Positions 25,601 through 33,277 of a stretch of DNA of 42,998 nt are shown piece by piece (the first letter of the stretch is position 1; each line of letters opens with the position of its first letter). The stretch is from a virus. The position numbers and the translations under genes were made by a program. Location: IMG/VR virus record IMGVR_UViG_3300008450_000091, positions 1 through 42,998 of that record; one strand, given 5' to 3'. The notes beneath the pieces are model-generated. The model searched no databases, was not told the DNA's origin, and saw only the letters and a list, made by a program, of their open reading frames with translations.

Positions 25601-26486
25601 CGACAGTGCAGCAGCGCAAGACATGAAATCTGCTGTCATGGGTAACATTGTGCCAGGAGTGCCGCCAATTGTTGGTGCTGTCGCTGCGCTGAGTGGTCGA
25701 TCCGTACGACTCGATGAACCGCAGGACATGTTTAAGCCGCTCGCTGACTCAAATATGACAGGTGAGAAGGGCTTGACTGCACCGTTACCTGCAAATGCGA
25801 CGTATCTTGAGCGCAAGTTGTACGATGCAAACATTCAAGCGATGTTGAGTGCGCAGTTTGGTGTGATTGCACAGACAACGATGGCTGGAATACAGGAATT
25901 GCATCGTGGTTTGACGAATGGTAAGCCGATCAGCGACAGTTTTGCCAATGCTGGCTCTGTTGCACTGAATGAGCAGTCGCGTACTGGCATGCTGTCGCCA
26001 TTGTTGGGCTACGGCACACGCATGTCTACGCAGAATGCAGAAGGTAAGCAGTTGAGCGGCACATTGTCTGCGATCAAAGAGAACATGACAATGTTTGCGT
26101 CGAATAACCAAGGGGAGTTGCCGACTATCGGTAATAAAGCGCAGGCTGCGTTCACAGATGTGCCTAAAGGCATCGCAGATCCGCGACTTGTTCCTGCATA
26201 TCAAGCAATGGCACAGACTTACAAGGTGTTGTCTACGCCACTTGGCCCATTAGCCAGCTTGAAGAAGTTACAGAGTGAAATGGAGAGTGCAAGTGTGCGG
26301 CCGTCACTTGACCCTGAAGCGCGTGCTCGTGTGCGCAATGAATATGTGCAGAAAATACAACTTGTGCAGCGACAGGTGTTAAATCAGATCCTGCAAGCTG
26401 AGAGTCAAGTGTCGCAACGGTATGGTGTACCGATTGAGTTCAAGAAGTTGAACAGACAAGCGACACTTGACGATTTTGCTCAGTAA
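22632..26486 (+). CDS. Giant internal virion protein
   Basis: A 1284-residue protein, the largest in the window and last late gene. GGAG lies 9 bases before the ATG. It is mostly helical, with a small-residue membrane-type segment near residues 265-283 (KFATAAAVTAGGLVAWRAM) and another hydrophobic stretch around 890-910 (YVMGGMVPALATLTAAYYA). Such giant proteins at the end of podoviral late operons travel with the DNA and build the ejection conduit. I saw no lytic transglycosylase signature at the N-terminus, unlike T7 gp16. It may include a polyvalent-protein-type domain around residues 600-700. Confidence 0.75.
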   Translation: MGMLADYLAKIKQPFIDAENRLSPDQRAAMSAVGGPTLGDYAETGKRVAAGAIASPITLPSAIITAPNDITKLVDAGTAIAADKGMMKEGTQWNAALPDTPFVKPVDEFSDTAQHFVDRQLGLGTATTPQDIAAEVAGQMLLNPSAIVKGLGKVPGALTKTADVVTGTPNSAAGKGAVVTLAGGAAAGADALMNDANADPYASLVELPANSAQTATQAGAAEAAKAVADPYAGLTEVSEPAVTPFTGEAERRKAQDDVDLVGMFTDNWGKFATAAAVTAGGLVAWRAMKAKPALDALYEASSALGHNTPVQYTSDAVKVKAGLLDGNMRVQEIVDKTLGLNDKIAAQTIADEISRVGSPLGAQERAMFVLDTGKLPDSAIEMPAFRTFANSVEAAQRDAPDALARYTRGALAADELEARALGKISPDMGTMDDLKLQVAAMRTDPVALALHDRQKSMMNAMLDWHRERGSISAEKYNELRMTQPSYIPRMQADKATEIKLTDPSSISKRAAEIFSGDPLNDAGGQKLASLFEREGRAVGEKIIDPVTAMEQYIARSVRYVEVNKIRDDVIRAVEETVKVDKDNIYKTLFTKEKAPSDNTVTVRRDGHEMHYRVDDAAIHSAMLFTPKIVLPLMNAQRKIMSTGTTGLLAPLQALTSFMYDAGVAGTMAPKQFKHSFFGAPINDGISGYIHGARGLVYGIAGDMSRAAANALEKSYMADGLLADMVKAVGLDPVDLARRGAEGYTNGVLGMFREAGLSGAGRFDKDAQLLMVQSAMNQLAPAVKNGALKTPAIKMYNAYTALHEAFNSAQRLSFFAMNLKDGMTKPELNALIKATAELTGDFRKRGDSTNKLIAGVREAMPYGNVTLQALGQMAKMSRDQPLRTISGYVMGGMVPALATLTAAYYAGPEAMDHLLFQLSPGQRSSRAPIYMPGEDPTQAVLVPVDPLQRIPYSMMLHVMAPLFSHAANAESGIGDSFVDAIYSYITDLTNDDSAAAQDMKSAVMGNIVPGVPPIVGAVAALSGRSVRLDEPQDMFKPLADSNMTGEKGLTAPLPANATYLERKLYDANIQAMLSAQFGVIAQTTMAGIQELHRGLTNGKPISDSFANAGSVALNEQSRTGMLSPLLGYGTRMSTQNAEGKQLSGTLSAIKENMTMFASNNQGELPTIGNKAQAAFTDVPKGIADPRLVPAYQAMAQTYKVLSTPLGPLASLKKLQSEMESASVRPSLDPEARARVRNEYVQKIQLVQRQVLNQILQAESQVSQRYGVPIEFKKLNRQATLDDFAQ

Positions 26487-26534
26487 AACCAGAAGCGTTT
26501 GATCTCGCGTCGATCGACGAACGATACAACACGG

Positions 26535-26570
26535 CAAACGTGGATCGCTAACAAATGCGGTCCACGTTTG
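26535..26570. terminator. Hairpin between convergent gene blocks
   Basis: CAAACGTGGA (26535-26544) pairs with TCCACGTTTG (26561-26570); four further pairs inside (one G-T) leave an 8-base loop. It sits between the last late gene and the last leftward gene, where a bidirectional terminator is expected. There is no strong T-run on either side. Confidence 0.65.
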
Positions 26571-26600
26571 TACGATGCATACATGCGATTGTGATAGGTT

Positions 26601-26969
26601 TCAATTAGCACTCGATGCGGTCGAGGCTGCGTTATCAGTAGCTCCGTCGTCACCTGTTCCACGTTGCATCACCTCGATAAACAAGAGTGTTTGTCGTAAC
26701 TTCTCAGACATAATGCCAACATCTTCTGGCAGCACGGAACTAAAGCGTTTCAGTGCAGTCATTGTGATGTCATGTGCATCTGTGCGTGCTTGCTCTTCAC
26801 CGATGATCGTTGGCCGACCGTCAACAATCATGGCGACGAGAATGCCGACTAGCACTTCAGCGCCTCGCATCATGCCGAGAGTAAATAGCTCAGCGTAATG
26901 CGCTTTGTCCGGTGTCCAGCCAAGTGCTTCTAGAGCAATTGCTGGCTCAACTTCAAGATCTGCGTTCAT
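26601..26969 (-). CDS. Hypothetical protein, paralogue of the preceding gene
   Basis: A 122-residue helical protein. Residues 16-50 run GWTPDKAHYAELFTLGMMRG..., closely patterned on GWDPRNRPLAEIFGVAVNYG in the neighbouring 26966-27319 product, so the two look like a tandem duplication. It is the last gene of the leftward block, overlapping its neighbour by ATGA. No function recognised. Confidence 0.7.
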   Translation of the reverse strand: MNADLEVEPAIALEALGWTPDKAHYAELFTLGMMRGAEVLVGILVAMIVDGRPTIIGEEQARTDAHDITMTALKRFSSVLPEDVGIMSEKLRQTLLFIEVMQRGTGDDGATDNAASTASSAN

Positions 26970-27319
26970 TGTAGTGTCTCTCCATATCCTGTCGCACGAA
27001 AGTCTTCGGTGATTGCAGACATGAACAGTTCAGCCTGTGCCATCTGGATCTCTTGCGGGATCGGCACCTGTGGCATCCGCGCACCAATCGCATCGATTAC
27101 CTGTTGCAGAACACTGTTGTCTACACCAAGCTCTCGCAGCTTCATTAGTGCAGCATTGCCAGCAGTTTGGCATCCGTAGTTCACTGCAACACCGAAGATC
27201 TCTGCAAGCGGACGATTGCGTGGATCCCAGCCAGCTTCAGCGAGCTTGCCTTTCGTGTACGCAATTACCTCTTCGATATCTTCAGCAGATGTAACACCTG
27301 TGAGATTGTTATCTGTCAT
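26966..27319 (-). CDS. Hypothetical protein, paralogue of the following gene
   Basis: A 117-residue protein starting MTDNNLTGVTSAEDIEEV. The ATG at 27319 is chosen because AAGG lies 8 bases before it; an in-frame GTG is just upstream. Shared elements with the 26601-26969 product (GWxP, AE-x-F, small-residue helix) suggest common ancestry. Helical, acidic, no catalytic motif seen. It overlaps the MazG-like gene by 11 bases. Confidence 0.7.
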   Translation of the reverse strand: MTDNNLTGVTSAEDIEEVIAYTKGKLAEAGWDPRNRPLAEIFGVAVNYGCQTAGNAALMKLRELGVDNSVLQQVIDAIGARMPQVPIPQEIQMAQAELFMSAITEDFRATGYGETLQ

Positions 27320-27668
27320 CACCTGAACCTTTCAGTTTACCGCGTAACTCACGATCTGCGAGCTTCTTTGCGTTGCCAATAAGTACATCACTTGGTGCAG
27401 TGCCCATGGCTTGACATAACTGCGTGAGATACCAGAACACATCACCGAGTTCCTTGACTACGGCAACAGGATCAAGTTCACCGTCTCTGATGAACTTCTT
27501 GATTTTCTCCGCAACCTCGCCCGCCTCGCCAGACAAGCCAAGTGCCAAATATGCAAGTTCGCCTGCACTACCTGTGCCGACACCAGGATACACTGCGTAG
27601 CGATGTACGTGCTGAGCGTAAGCATCGATGTCCTTTCCGTCGATACCTGTGTTGTTGCCTCTTGTCAT
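27309..27668 (-). CDS. MazG-like nucleotide pyrophosphohydrolase
   Basis: A 119-residue protein with the all-alpha NTP pyrophosphohydrolase motif: LSGEAGEVAEKIKKFI (residues 45-60, acids at 48, 51 and 54) and ELGDVFWYL (73-81, acids 73 and 76). These acids hold Mg2+ and hydrolyse NTPs to NMP and PPi. In phages such proteins are thought to alter nucleotide or alarmone pools. It starts with no gap after the DNA polymerase gene and has GGAG 6 bases before its ATG. Confidence 0.88.
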   Translation of the reverse strand: MTRGNNTGIDGKDIDAYAQHVHRYAVYPGVGTGSAGELAYLALGLSGEAGEVAEKIKKFIRDGELDPVAVVKELGDVFWYLTQLCQAMGTAPSDVLIGNAKKLADRELRGKLKGSGDDR

Positions 27669-30125
27669 CTAGATCTCCACTGTTACAGGTTTCATCTTCT
27701 CGTCCCAATGATGCACACCGCGTTCATCAGGCACGCTGATCTTGCAATCCGCAGGGATGATTAACTTATCACCACGGATATACAGCGGCTCTTCTGCGTA
27801 ACGCTTCATGACTTGCAGCGCACGCATTGCTTTGTCTTCACGGCACAGTGCGATTAGCGCATCATGCACATTTAGCAAGATGCGTGAGTGCGACGGCCAT
27901 TTGTCGTCTTCGTGTGACTGTGCAATAACCTTAGCAACCTTGTCTCCAATTGTGGATTGAGGGTAGAAGGCGACAATGGACTCAAGTTGGCCTTCGTTGT
28001 ATGGGTCCAATCGACCGAGCAAGGGGAGTGGACGTCCGAAGGCGTTGTAGAGTACGCGATTGGTGGTGTACTCTTCTTCTGTTCGCTTCCACCAACGCTT
28101 AACCTCTGGCGACGTGCGATGATAGAGTACATACGCTTTCTCCGCTTCTTGCACTGACAGACCTGTAACTTCAGCAAGTCTATTCGGTGCCATACGATAG
28201 TTCAATCCGTGTCGGCAACGCTTGGCGATGTACCTTTGCGTAAAGTTGCCATCTTGATCCACATCTTTCTTAGGGACACTTTCGTAGTCAAGGTGCCACA
28301 TTTCAGCAGCGAGGGCGCGATGACAGTCATAGTCACCAGTAAGGCGCGCCCGCTCGAATTGCTCTTTCCACTTAGGAATATCCGCAATATAGGCAACGAC
28401 TCTGGCTTCTGCCTGCGACAAGTCGAAGTACACAAACACGTATCCAGGGTCAGCGATGAACATAGGTCTTGCGCGTGGCGGCTGGTTTTGCAGGTTTGTA
28501 CCAGTACCCCACATGACACCAGTTGAGCTAAGACGGCCTGGAGCGGTGATGGTGCCGAACTGTTTGTACTCGGTACGACATCTGTTGTCATTGTCGATCT
28601 CCATCTCTACATATGTTGACAGAAACTTGCGCTCTTTACGATATGCACGCAGAGCTTTGACAACTTGTTTCTGTTCGTCGGTTGTACGGATCGATTGTAA
28701 GATGTGATCCATGTTTGTCTTGTCAACTTTGGTGCCGACGCCACTAACTCGCATCTTGTCGAAGAAGAGTTTCTTCATCTGTGGTGCAGAGTTAGGGTTA
28801 GGTGAGTAGTCGCCACCTTCGCTAGTCGCAACACGCGCAGCTTGATAGAACTCACTTAGCAAACGCTCGACATCGTTACTGACTTCTGTATGCAGGCGCG
28901 ACTTCATCTCTGTGTCAACGAGTACACCGTGTACTGTTGCAGCAGTCAGATGAGGTTGTATACGCATCACATGAGTGTAGAAGAACTCGTCAAGTTTGCG
29001 TTGCACTAACTCACGATGCGTTGCTTGCGAGATGCGCAGCGTCAGACACACATCCTTGACATTGTAGATCCAACGTGTTGACACATCTTGGCCATCTTTC
29101 CACAACATGATCTCGTCTTTGTAGTACGGATGTGTTGTGTACTGCGCAACGAGAAAGCCGAGGTTGTGTGGCAAGATGGGGTACAGTGTGTGATGCGCAA
29201 GTAGCGTATCGTGATAGAAGCTGTGGATCTTCAGTCGGTCTTTGTACCAGAGCCAGTAGGCATCGAAGTTGCAGTTTTGTCCGATGAACTTGATCCGCTT
29301 GTCGGCGAAGAGTTTCTGCAAGCGAAGTCGTACAGCGCGCTCTTCTTCATGTGAGTAGCGGTCATTAGCGTGGTCAAGGAAGTTGATGCACATACCTTCG
29401 TCGACGGAGTTGGTGAGTCCGATACAGTCGGTTTCATAGTTACCTCTGAACTCGATGTCTACTGCTACAGGAGTCTCAGGAGTATCTTGTAGTCGGTCAA
29501 TCCACTTAATAGCCTCTTCAGGTGATGGATCGAAGTGCGGTACAATATTGCAAGATGCATACTCTCCCCGCCGCACCATTGCGAGTTTAGCGATGTCCAA
29601 GGCGAGGATGGTTGCAAGGTGCGGCTTGTGAAACACGATTGCAGGATTGTAGGTACAACAATAGTACACTCCGTTGACTTCGGTAACGGTGCCGCGCCAC
29701 TTCTCGATACCAGTGTGACCAGTGAGGGCCTTGAGCGCAGCGTTTCCAAGAACAAGGACGTATTTAAGTCTGGGAAGACAACCAAGTTCCCATCGTAAGA
29801 GTTCTGCATAGTGCGCCTCTTCATTTGTGTTGATGTTGTCACCGACTACGCGACGCTTGATGGTGTTGGTTACATACACATCGGTACGACCTACACCGAT
29901 GCGGCGCAATGCCTCGAACAATACCTTACCTGTGTTACCAGATAGCGGTATCTTGTTGTTACACTCTGTTTCACCAGGACTCTCTGCAACGATCGCAATC
30001 TCTGTATTGAAGTTGCCGTGACCGCCACAATGCAGTTGCAGTGATGCAGTGCGTGCGCGTTTAGCAAGCTCTTGTGCCAGTAGTTGGCCGTTTGTAGGTG
30101 ACTCGTTTTCTACTAGCTCGTTCAT
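27669..30125 (-). CDS. DNA polymerase I with N-terminal uracil-DNA-glycosylase-like domain
   Basis: An 818-residue replicative polymerase. Residues about 30-185 resemble a family 4-type UDG: AESPGETE (48-55), VTNTIKRR (85-92), VLGNAALKALTG (125-136), and CTYNPAIVF (157-165), where Asn160 stands at the place of the usual catalytic His. The 3'-5' exonuclease has VAVDIEF (220-226; D223, E225), NCNFD (D288) and Y354...D358. The family A polymerase core has GRLSS (530-534), motif A FDLSQAEAR (567-575), motif B around R631-Y643, and motif C NVHDAL (752-757). SPO1-type phage polymerases are known to have a similar UDG-plus-PolA layout. It overlaps the upstream HTH gene by 65 bases. Confidence 0.93.
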   Translation of the reverse strand: MNELVENESPTNGQLLAQELAKRARTASLQLHCGGHGNFNTEIAIVAESPGETECNNKIPLSGNTGKVLFEALRRIGVGRTDVYVTNTIKRRVVGDNINTNEEAHYAELLRWELGCLPRLKYVLVLGNAALKALTGHTGIEKWRGTVTEVNGVYYCCTYNPAIVFHKPHLATILALDIAKLAMVRRGEYASCNIVPHFDPSPEEAIKWIDRLQDTPETPVAVDIEFRGNYETDCIGLTNSVDEGMCINFLDHANDRYSHEEERAVRLRLQKLFADKRIKFIGQNCNFDAYWLWYKDRLKIHSFYHDTLLAHHTLYPILPHNLGFLVAQYTTHPYYKDEIMLWKDGQDVSTRWIYNVKDVCLTLRISQATHRELVQRKLDEFFYTHVMRIQPHLTAATVHGVLVDTEMKSRLHTEVSNDVERLLSEFYQAARVATSEGGDYSPNPNSAPQMKKLFFDKMRVSGVGTKVDKTNMDHILQSIRTTDEQKQVVKALRAYRKERKFLSTYVEMEIDNDNRCRTEYKQFGTITAPGRLSSTGVMWGTGTNLQNQPPRARPMFIADPGYVFVYFDLSQAEARVVAYIADIPKWKEQFERARLTGDYDCHRALAAEMWHLDYESVPKKDVDQDGNFTQRYIAKRCRHGLNYRMAPNRLAEVTGLSVQEAEKAYVLYHRTSPEVKRWWKRTEEEYTTNRVLYNAFGRPLPLLGRLDPYNEGQLESIVAFYPQSTIGDKVAKVIAQSHEDDKWPSHSRILLNVHDALIALCREDKAMRALQVMKRYAEEPLYIRGDKLIIPADCKISVPDERGVHHWDEKMKPVTVEI

Positions 30126-30330
30126 CTGCTAGTGCCTCTCCGATCTTTTCAGGAAACGCTTCGTAGTATCGCAGTGCAAGCTCTACTACAAACGTCATCT
30201 TCGCGTAGTTGCGTAGATTTGGTCTCTCGACATTCTCTACCCAACCTTGACTACGCTTAAGTATAACAGCTAAGTCAGGTTGACTCAAGTTATACTTTGC
30301 ACGAAACTCTCGAAGTCTGTCAGGTGTCAT
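30061..30330 (-). CDS. XRE-type helix-turn-helix regulator
   Basis: An 89-residue protein. The helix-turn-helix covers about residues 6-37 (LREFRAKYNLSQPDLAVILK then SQGWVENVER), a standard XRE/Cro type fold. The C-terminus is basic. It probably binds DNA to control early or middle genes. It ends 65 bases inside the polymerase gene in a different frame, so expression of the two is tied. A 9-bp inverted repeat lies within its own coding DNA (30259-30297). Confidence 0.8.
   Translation of the reverse strand: MTPDRLREFRAKYNLSQPDLAVILKRSQGWVENVERPNLRNYAKMTFVVELALRYYEAFPEKIGEALADERASRKRVTYKRPTTGTRAC
30259..30297. repeat. 9-bp inverted repeat inside the HTH gene
   Basis: AAGTATAAC (30259-30267) and GTTATACTT (30289-30297) are exact inverted copies separated by 21 bases, about three helical turns centre to centre. 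It could be an autoregulatory operator or chance within coding DNA. Confidence 0.3.
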
Positions 30331-30331
30331 G

Positions 30332-30922
30332 TCACGCTCTCTCTATACGTAACCAGTCCTCAACTGCTCGTTCGATCTGCGCATAGAACATGTCTTGTTC
30401 GTAACAGTTGTTGATCAAGACAGTTTTGCATGGAGCGCTAATATCACTACGACTATCCCCCACGTAACTATGACCAGGGCGTGATAGAGTAATGAGCAGA
30501 CAGTTTCGACGGTCGAGAGCCTCCATGATGGGAACAAGCTCTTCAGCAAAACCGCAATCGGTGAAGACATGTATGTTCCCCCAGTTCTTCTTGAGGATAG
30601 AGTTGCACGCGATGTGACCAAAGAAGTCAGGACGATACACTTGTTTCACGAACGTCTCTGACATGTCGATGTAAGCTTTGCGATATGTCAGACCTGGAAA
30701 CAGTGTTGCATCGATCTCTGTATCCTTCAGCCCTTTGCGATCGATTGTATCAGGACCATCTTCAGCAGGTAGATCGAAGAGTGCATGAACTGCCTTCTTC
30801 AGCGGATCAGCGAACTTGTGTAACACAACCTTGTGTGGTGCGTGACTGAAGCGTTGCTGCAAGATGCGTCCTGCTGTGTCTTTGCCGGAACCAGGAGGAC
30901 CGTTAAGGAAGATTGCTTTCAT
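30332..30922 (-). CDS. Deoxynucleoside monophosphate kinase-like
   Basis: A 196-residue P-loop protein. Walker A GPPGSGKD is at residues 8-15 at the end of a beta strand (MKAIFLN). The length, the Tyr/Asp-rich middle and the FTDCGFAEELVPI strand region fit phage T4 gene 1-type dNMP kinases, which phosphorylate dNMPs to dNDPs. It would feed the polymerase two genes on. Start overlaps the upstream stop (ATGA). Confidence 0.8.
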   Translation of the reverse strand: MKAIFLNGPPGSGKDTAGRILQQRFSHAPHKVVLHKFADPLKKAVHALFDLPAEDGPDTIDRKGLKDTEIDATLFPGLTYRKAYIDMSETFVKQVYRPDFFGHIACNSILKKNWGNIHVFTDCGFAEELVPIMEALDRRNCLLITLSRPGHSYVGDSRSDISAPCKTVLINNCYEQDMFYAQIERAVEDWLRIERA

Positions 30923-31113
30923 ACAAGTGTCCTCTGTGCAGTGATACCTTCTTCGCTGATAGCATACATAACATTGTTGCTGAAACTGTTGCGGCCTTCA
31001 CGAATAAGCTGCTCGATGTAAGCAGGATCTTTGCGCGCAACCTCTATCACTGGATCACCTGCGTAGCGTCCTTCGATGAACAGATCGTTGTCTTGTAGTG
31101 GTCGGTTTGTCAT
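30919..31113 (-). CDS. Small hypothetical protein
   Basis: A 64-residue protein, MTNRPLQDNDLFIEGRYAGDP.... The ATG at 31113 is preferred to the upstream in-frame start, which would overlap the helicase gene by 38 bases. It looks like a small alpha/beta protein; no family recognised. It is packed between helicase and dNMP kinase genes, so it is probably expressed with them. Confidence 0.7.
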   Translation of the reverse strand: MTNRPLQDNDLFIEGRYAGDPVIEVARKDPAYIEQLIREGRNSFSNNVMYAISEEGITAQRTLV

Positions 31114-31117
31114 GATC

Positions 31118-32410
31118 CTACTTCCCAAAGTACGGCTGTGTATTTGCAACAGCACGGCTGATTGACTTCATATCAGTGATGACATGCACACGCTTCATCG
31201 CACGACTAATACCAGTGTAGAAGTTGCTGCGATAGAGCATAGCTTGCACTGACTTGTTCATGATATACACGACGTGATCGTACTGAGATCCTTGGACCTT
31301 GTGTGTAGTAAGTGCATAAGCCAGATACACTGACTTACGAGGATCGATAGTGCGTACGCTTCCATCCGGGAATACGATTTCTTGCAAAGGTGGGACGATA
31401 AGGACGCGGTCACCCATGTCCACCATGATTTCATCGAAGTCGCCAAACTCTTTGACATGTCCGACTTCTCCATTGAATACTCCTTTGCCACCTTGGTCAT
31501 CAAGGATATCGTAGTTGTTCTTCGTGAAGATTACCTTGTCACCAACTGTCAGCTGCAGCGGCTCCTTGACCCATGTGTCACGAGGAATGTCACGGAAGTC
31601 TACATCAAGTCCTTGCCAGCGATGCGTCTGCAACGTAGCATTCAACTGTGATGTACCGATCCATGATTTATTCATCGGTGTGATGATCTGATTGTCAAGT
31701 GACGCGAAGTCAATGCCATCTGCATCACATGCGTCCCAGTAGTCGATCATCGCATTGACAGGTTGTTCAGTAACCTTGATCGTGAACTCATGTGACTGCG
31801 TTGGCGTGAAGCCTTTGAGGATACGAACACCGTTAGTCACGATTGTAGAGCCGTCACCCTGACGATAGATCTTCTCAAGTCGCACAGATGGAAACTTGTC
31901 GAGGATGCGTGCAAACTCTGACGGCAATGCAGCTTGTCGCTTGTCTTCTTCGATAGGTGGAAGCTGATTAAGATCGCCGTATGCACGCAATGCAGATCCT
32001 GGCTTCATCGCAGCATACAGATCACGGAACAACTCTTGGTTCACGGTTTGCGCTTCATCGACGAACACGACATCGAAGTCAAGTGGCCGTTGTCTGTCGC
32101 GTGTCGGGAACGATCGACCGCTTGGCTTACCTGTTTTAGGATCAGGATCACCAGGAGAAGTAAACTCCAACATCTTGTGGATGGTAAGAGCTTCATGGCC
32201 CGTCGCCTGAGTGATGCGCCGAGCACCTTTGCCCATAAAAGCACAAAGGCCAACGGAGTAACCCTTGGCCTTTAGCTCATCGATCGCTGCTTGCATGAGA
32301 GTTGTCTTACCAGTGCCAGCAGGACCTGTTACACCGATAAGACGCTTGCTCAAGTCGAGACTAAGGTTGACTGCCTCAGCCTGTGTTTCATCCATTTGCT
32401 CCAACAGCAT
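31118..32410 (-). CDS. Dda/RecD-like SF1 DNA helicase
   Basis: A 430-residue helicase. Motif I GPAGTGKTT is at 29-37, motif II VDEAQ at 117-121, motif III GDLNQLPPI at 145-153, motif V in ALTTHKVQGSQYDHV and motif VI in YTGISRAMKRVHVI near the C-terminus, the pattern of SF1B helicases such as T4 Dda and RecD. It moves 5'-3' on single-stranded DNA in the family. The ATG at 32410 is chosen (GGGAG 9 bases before) because the longer frame would run through the upstream gene. It overlaps that gene by 23 bases. Confidence 0.9.
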   Translation of the reverse strand: MLLEQMDETQAEAVNLSLDLSKRLIGVTGPAGTGKTTLMQAAIDELKAKGYSVGLCAFMGKGARRITQATGHEALTIHKMLEFTSPGDPDPKTGKPSGRSFPTRDRQRPLDFDVVFVDEAQTVNQELFRDLYAAMKPGSALRAYGDLNQLPPIEEDKRQAALPSEFARILDKFPSVRLEKIYRQGDGSTIVTNGVRILKGFTPTQSHEFTIKVTEQPVNAMIDYWDACDADGIDFASLDNQIITPMNKSWIGTSQLNATLQTHRWQGLDVDFRDIPRDTWVKEPLQLTVGDKVIFTKNNYDILDDQGGKGVFNGEVGHVKEFGDFDEIMVDMGDRVLIVPPLQEIVFPDGSVRTIDPRKSVYLAYALTTHKVQGSQYDHVVYIMNKSVQAMLYRSNFYTGISRAMKRVHVITDMKSISRAVANTQPYFGK

Positions 32411-32585
32411 TACTGTAAACTCCCTTAGAGATTGCGTCGATAAAAGCAGCCTCAGCATTGCTGAACCACTCTGTCTTGTACGACTTGAGCCACAGATCAT
32501 TGATGCGCTGTAAGATTGACTGATCCTTGATCTCGCGCATAGCAATCTTACGAGCGCGTTCAACTTCCTGGATTGAGATTGTCAT
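32388..32585 (-). CDS. Small helical hypothetical protein
   Basis: A 65-residue protein, MTISIQEVERARKIAMREIKD..., with AAGGA 7 bases before the ATG at 32585. It is charged and helical in the first 45 residues. It overlaps both neighbours, as is usual in this block. No function recognised; a helicase accessory role is possible because of position. Confidence 0.65.
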   Translation of the reverse strand: MTISIQEVERARKIAMREIKDQSILQRINDLWLKSYKTEWFSNAEAAFIDAISKGVYSNAVGANG

Positions 32586-32862
32586 CGTCATGTCCTTCTC
32601 GCTCTCTGTGCAATGCATGAGCCATAGCTAATGCACTCCACCTAACAAACGCTGAGAATGATAAACCAAGTTGGTCGGCTTCGCTAGTGATTGCAGTGCG
32701 TTCTGGTTCAGTCAGTCTGATCTTGACCATGTGACTGTCATCTGTAGTACTATCACGTCCGTACACTCGTGGCAATAGAGTAGGCGTCTTGACTGGCAAT
32801 GTTGCTGGTGGGTTCCACTGGCGGTCTAGGCGCTTCAAGAGTCTGCGTTGAGTGCGCGGCAT
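32560..32862 (-). CDS. Ribbon-helix-helix type DNA-binding protein
   Basis: A 100-residue protein. A very basic N-terminal region (MPRTQRRLLKRLDRQW) leads to a putative ribbon-helix-helix at about 45-85: MVKIRLTEPERTAITSEADQ followed by LGLSFSAFVRWSALAMAH. CopG/MobC-type proteins have this layout and bind operator DNA as dimers. It might regulate phage promoters. The ATG at 32862 has GGAG 6 bases upstream, better than the ATG at 32874. Confidence 0.7.
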   Translation of the reverse strand: MPRTQRRLLKRLDRQWNPPATLPVKTPTLLPRVYGRDSTTDDSHMVKIRLTEPERTAITSEADQLGLSFSAFVRWSALAMAHALHREREGHDDDNLNPGS

Positions 32863-32889
32863 GAAATACTCCATGATGCAGATACGACA

Positions 32890-32923
32890 ACGGCGGCACC
32901 ACTGTAGCGAATGGTGCCGCCGT
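32890..32923 (-). terminator. Strong hairpin terminator
   Basis: A perfect 12-bp GC-rich stem (ACGGCGGCACCA with TGGTGCCGCCGT) and a 10-base loop. It follows the stop of the 32962-33204 gene in the leftward direction, closing a two-gene unit that starts at the promoter near 33729. There is no long T-run, so read-through to the helicase genes is probable. Confidence 0.7.
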
Positions 32924-32961
32924 CTAAGCGTAACTTTGTGTACGGTGTACGTTACACTAGG

Positions 32962-33204
32962 TTACGCCTTCGGAGCCGCACGACGCTGCGCAGGGATTTC
33001 CTTCTTGGTGTAGGAAGCCGCGCCAGCCGCCTTGTCAAGAGCATCGAGCGCCGACTTGCCGTCGAAGCCGAGGTAATCGAACGTGACCTTCACGCCCGTG
33101 ACGGGATTGCCGTCGGCGTCAACAACGCGATAGACGGCAAGGGCTTCCTTCGGACCCTGCGGGGCACGAGTAACGGTACGCTTCGGCTTGGTAACTTCGG
33201 TCAT
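32962..33204 (-). CDS. Basic hypothetical protein, SSB-like gene partner
   Basis: An 80-residue protein, MTEVTKPKRTVTRAPQGPKEA..., very basic at both ends with a beta-like middle (VYRVVDADGNPVTGVKVTFD). The ATG at 33204 has GGAG 9 bases upstream; a longer form from 33270 would add a Thr-rich leader without a ribosome site. Codons end in G/C far more than in flanking genes. Together with the SSB-like gene it lies between a promoter and a terminator, so both are probably abundant. A DNA-binding role is a guess. Confidence 0.65.
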   Translation of the reverse strand: MTEVTKPKRTVTRAPQGPKEALAVYRVVDADGNPVTGVKVTFDYLGFDGKSALDALDKAAGAASYTKKEIPAQRRAAPKA

Positions 33205-33277
33205 AGGTTTGGTCTCCGGTTGTGTTGAAGTAGTAGTGGTCGTCTTGGTTGGCTTCTTCATGCCTGACATCTATATA

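Noticed and set aside
32411-32563. 51-residue N-terminal extension of the helicase
   Set aside because: It would overlap the upstream gene almost fully, and the internal ATG at 32410 has the ribosome site.
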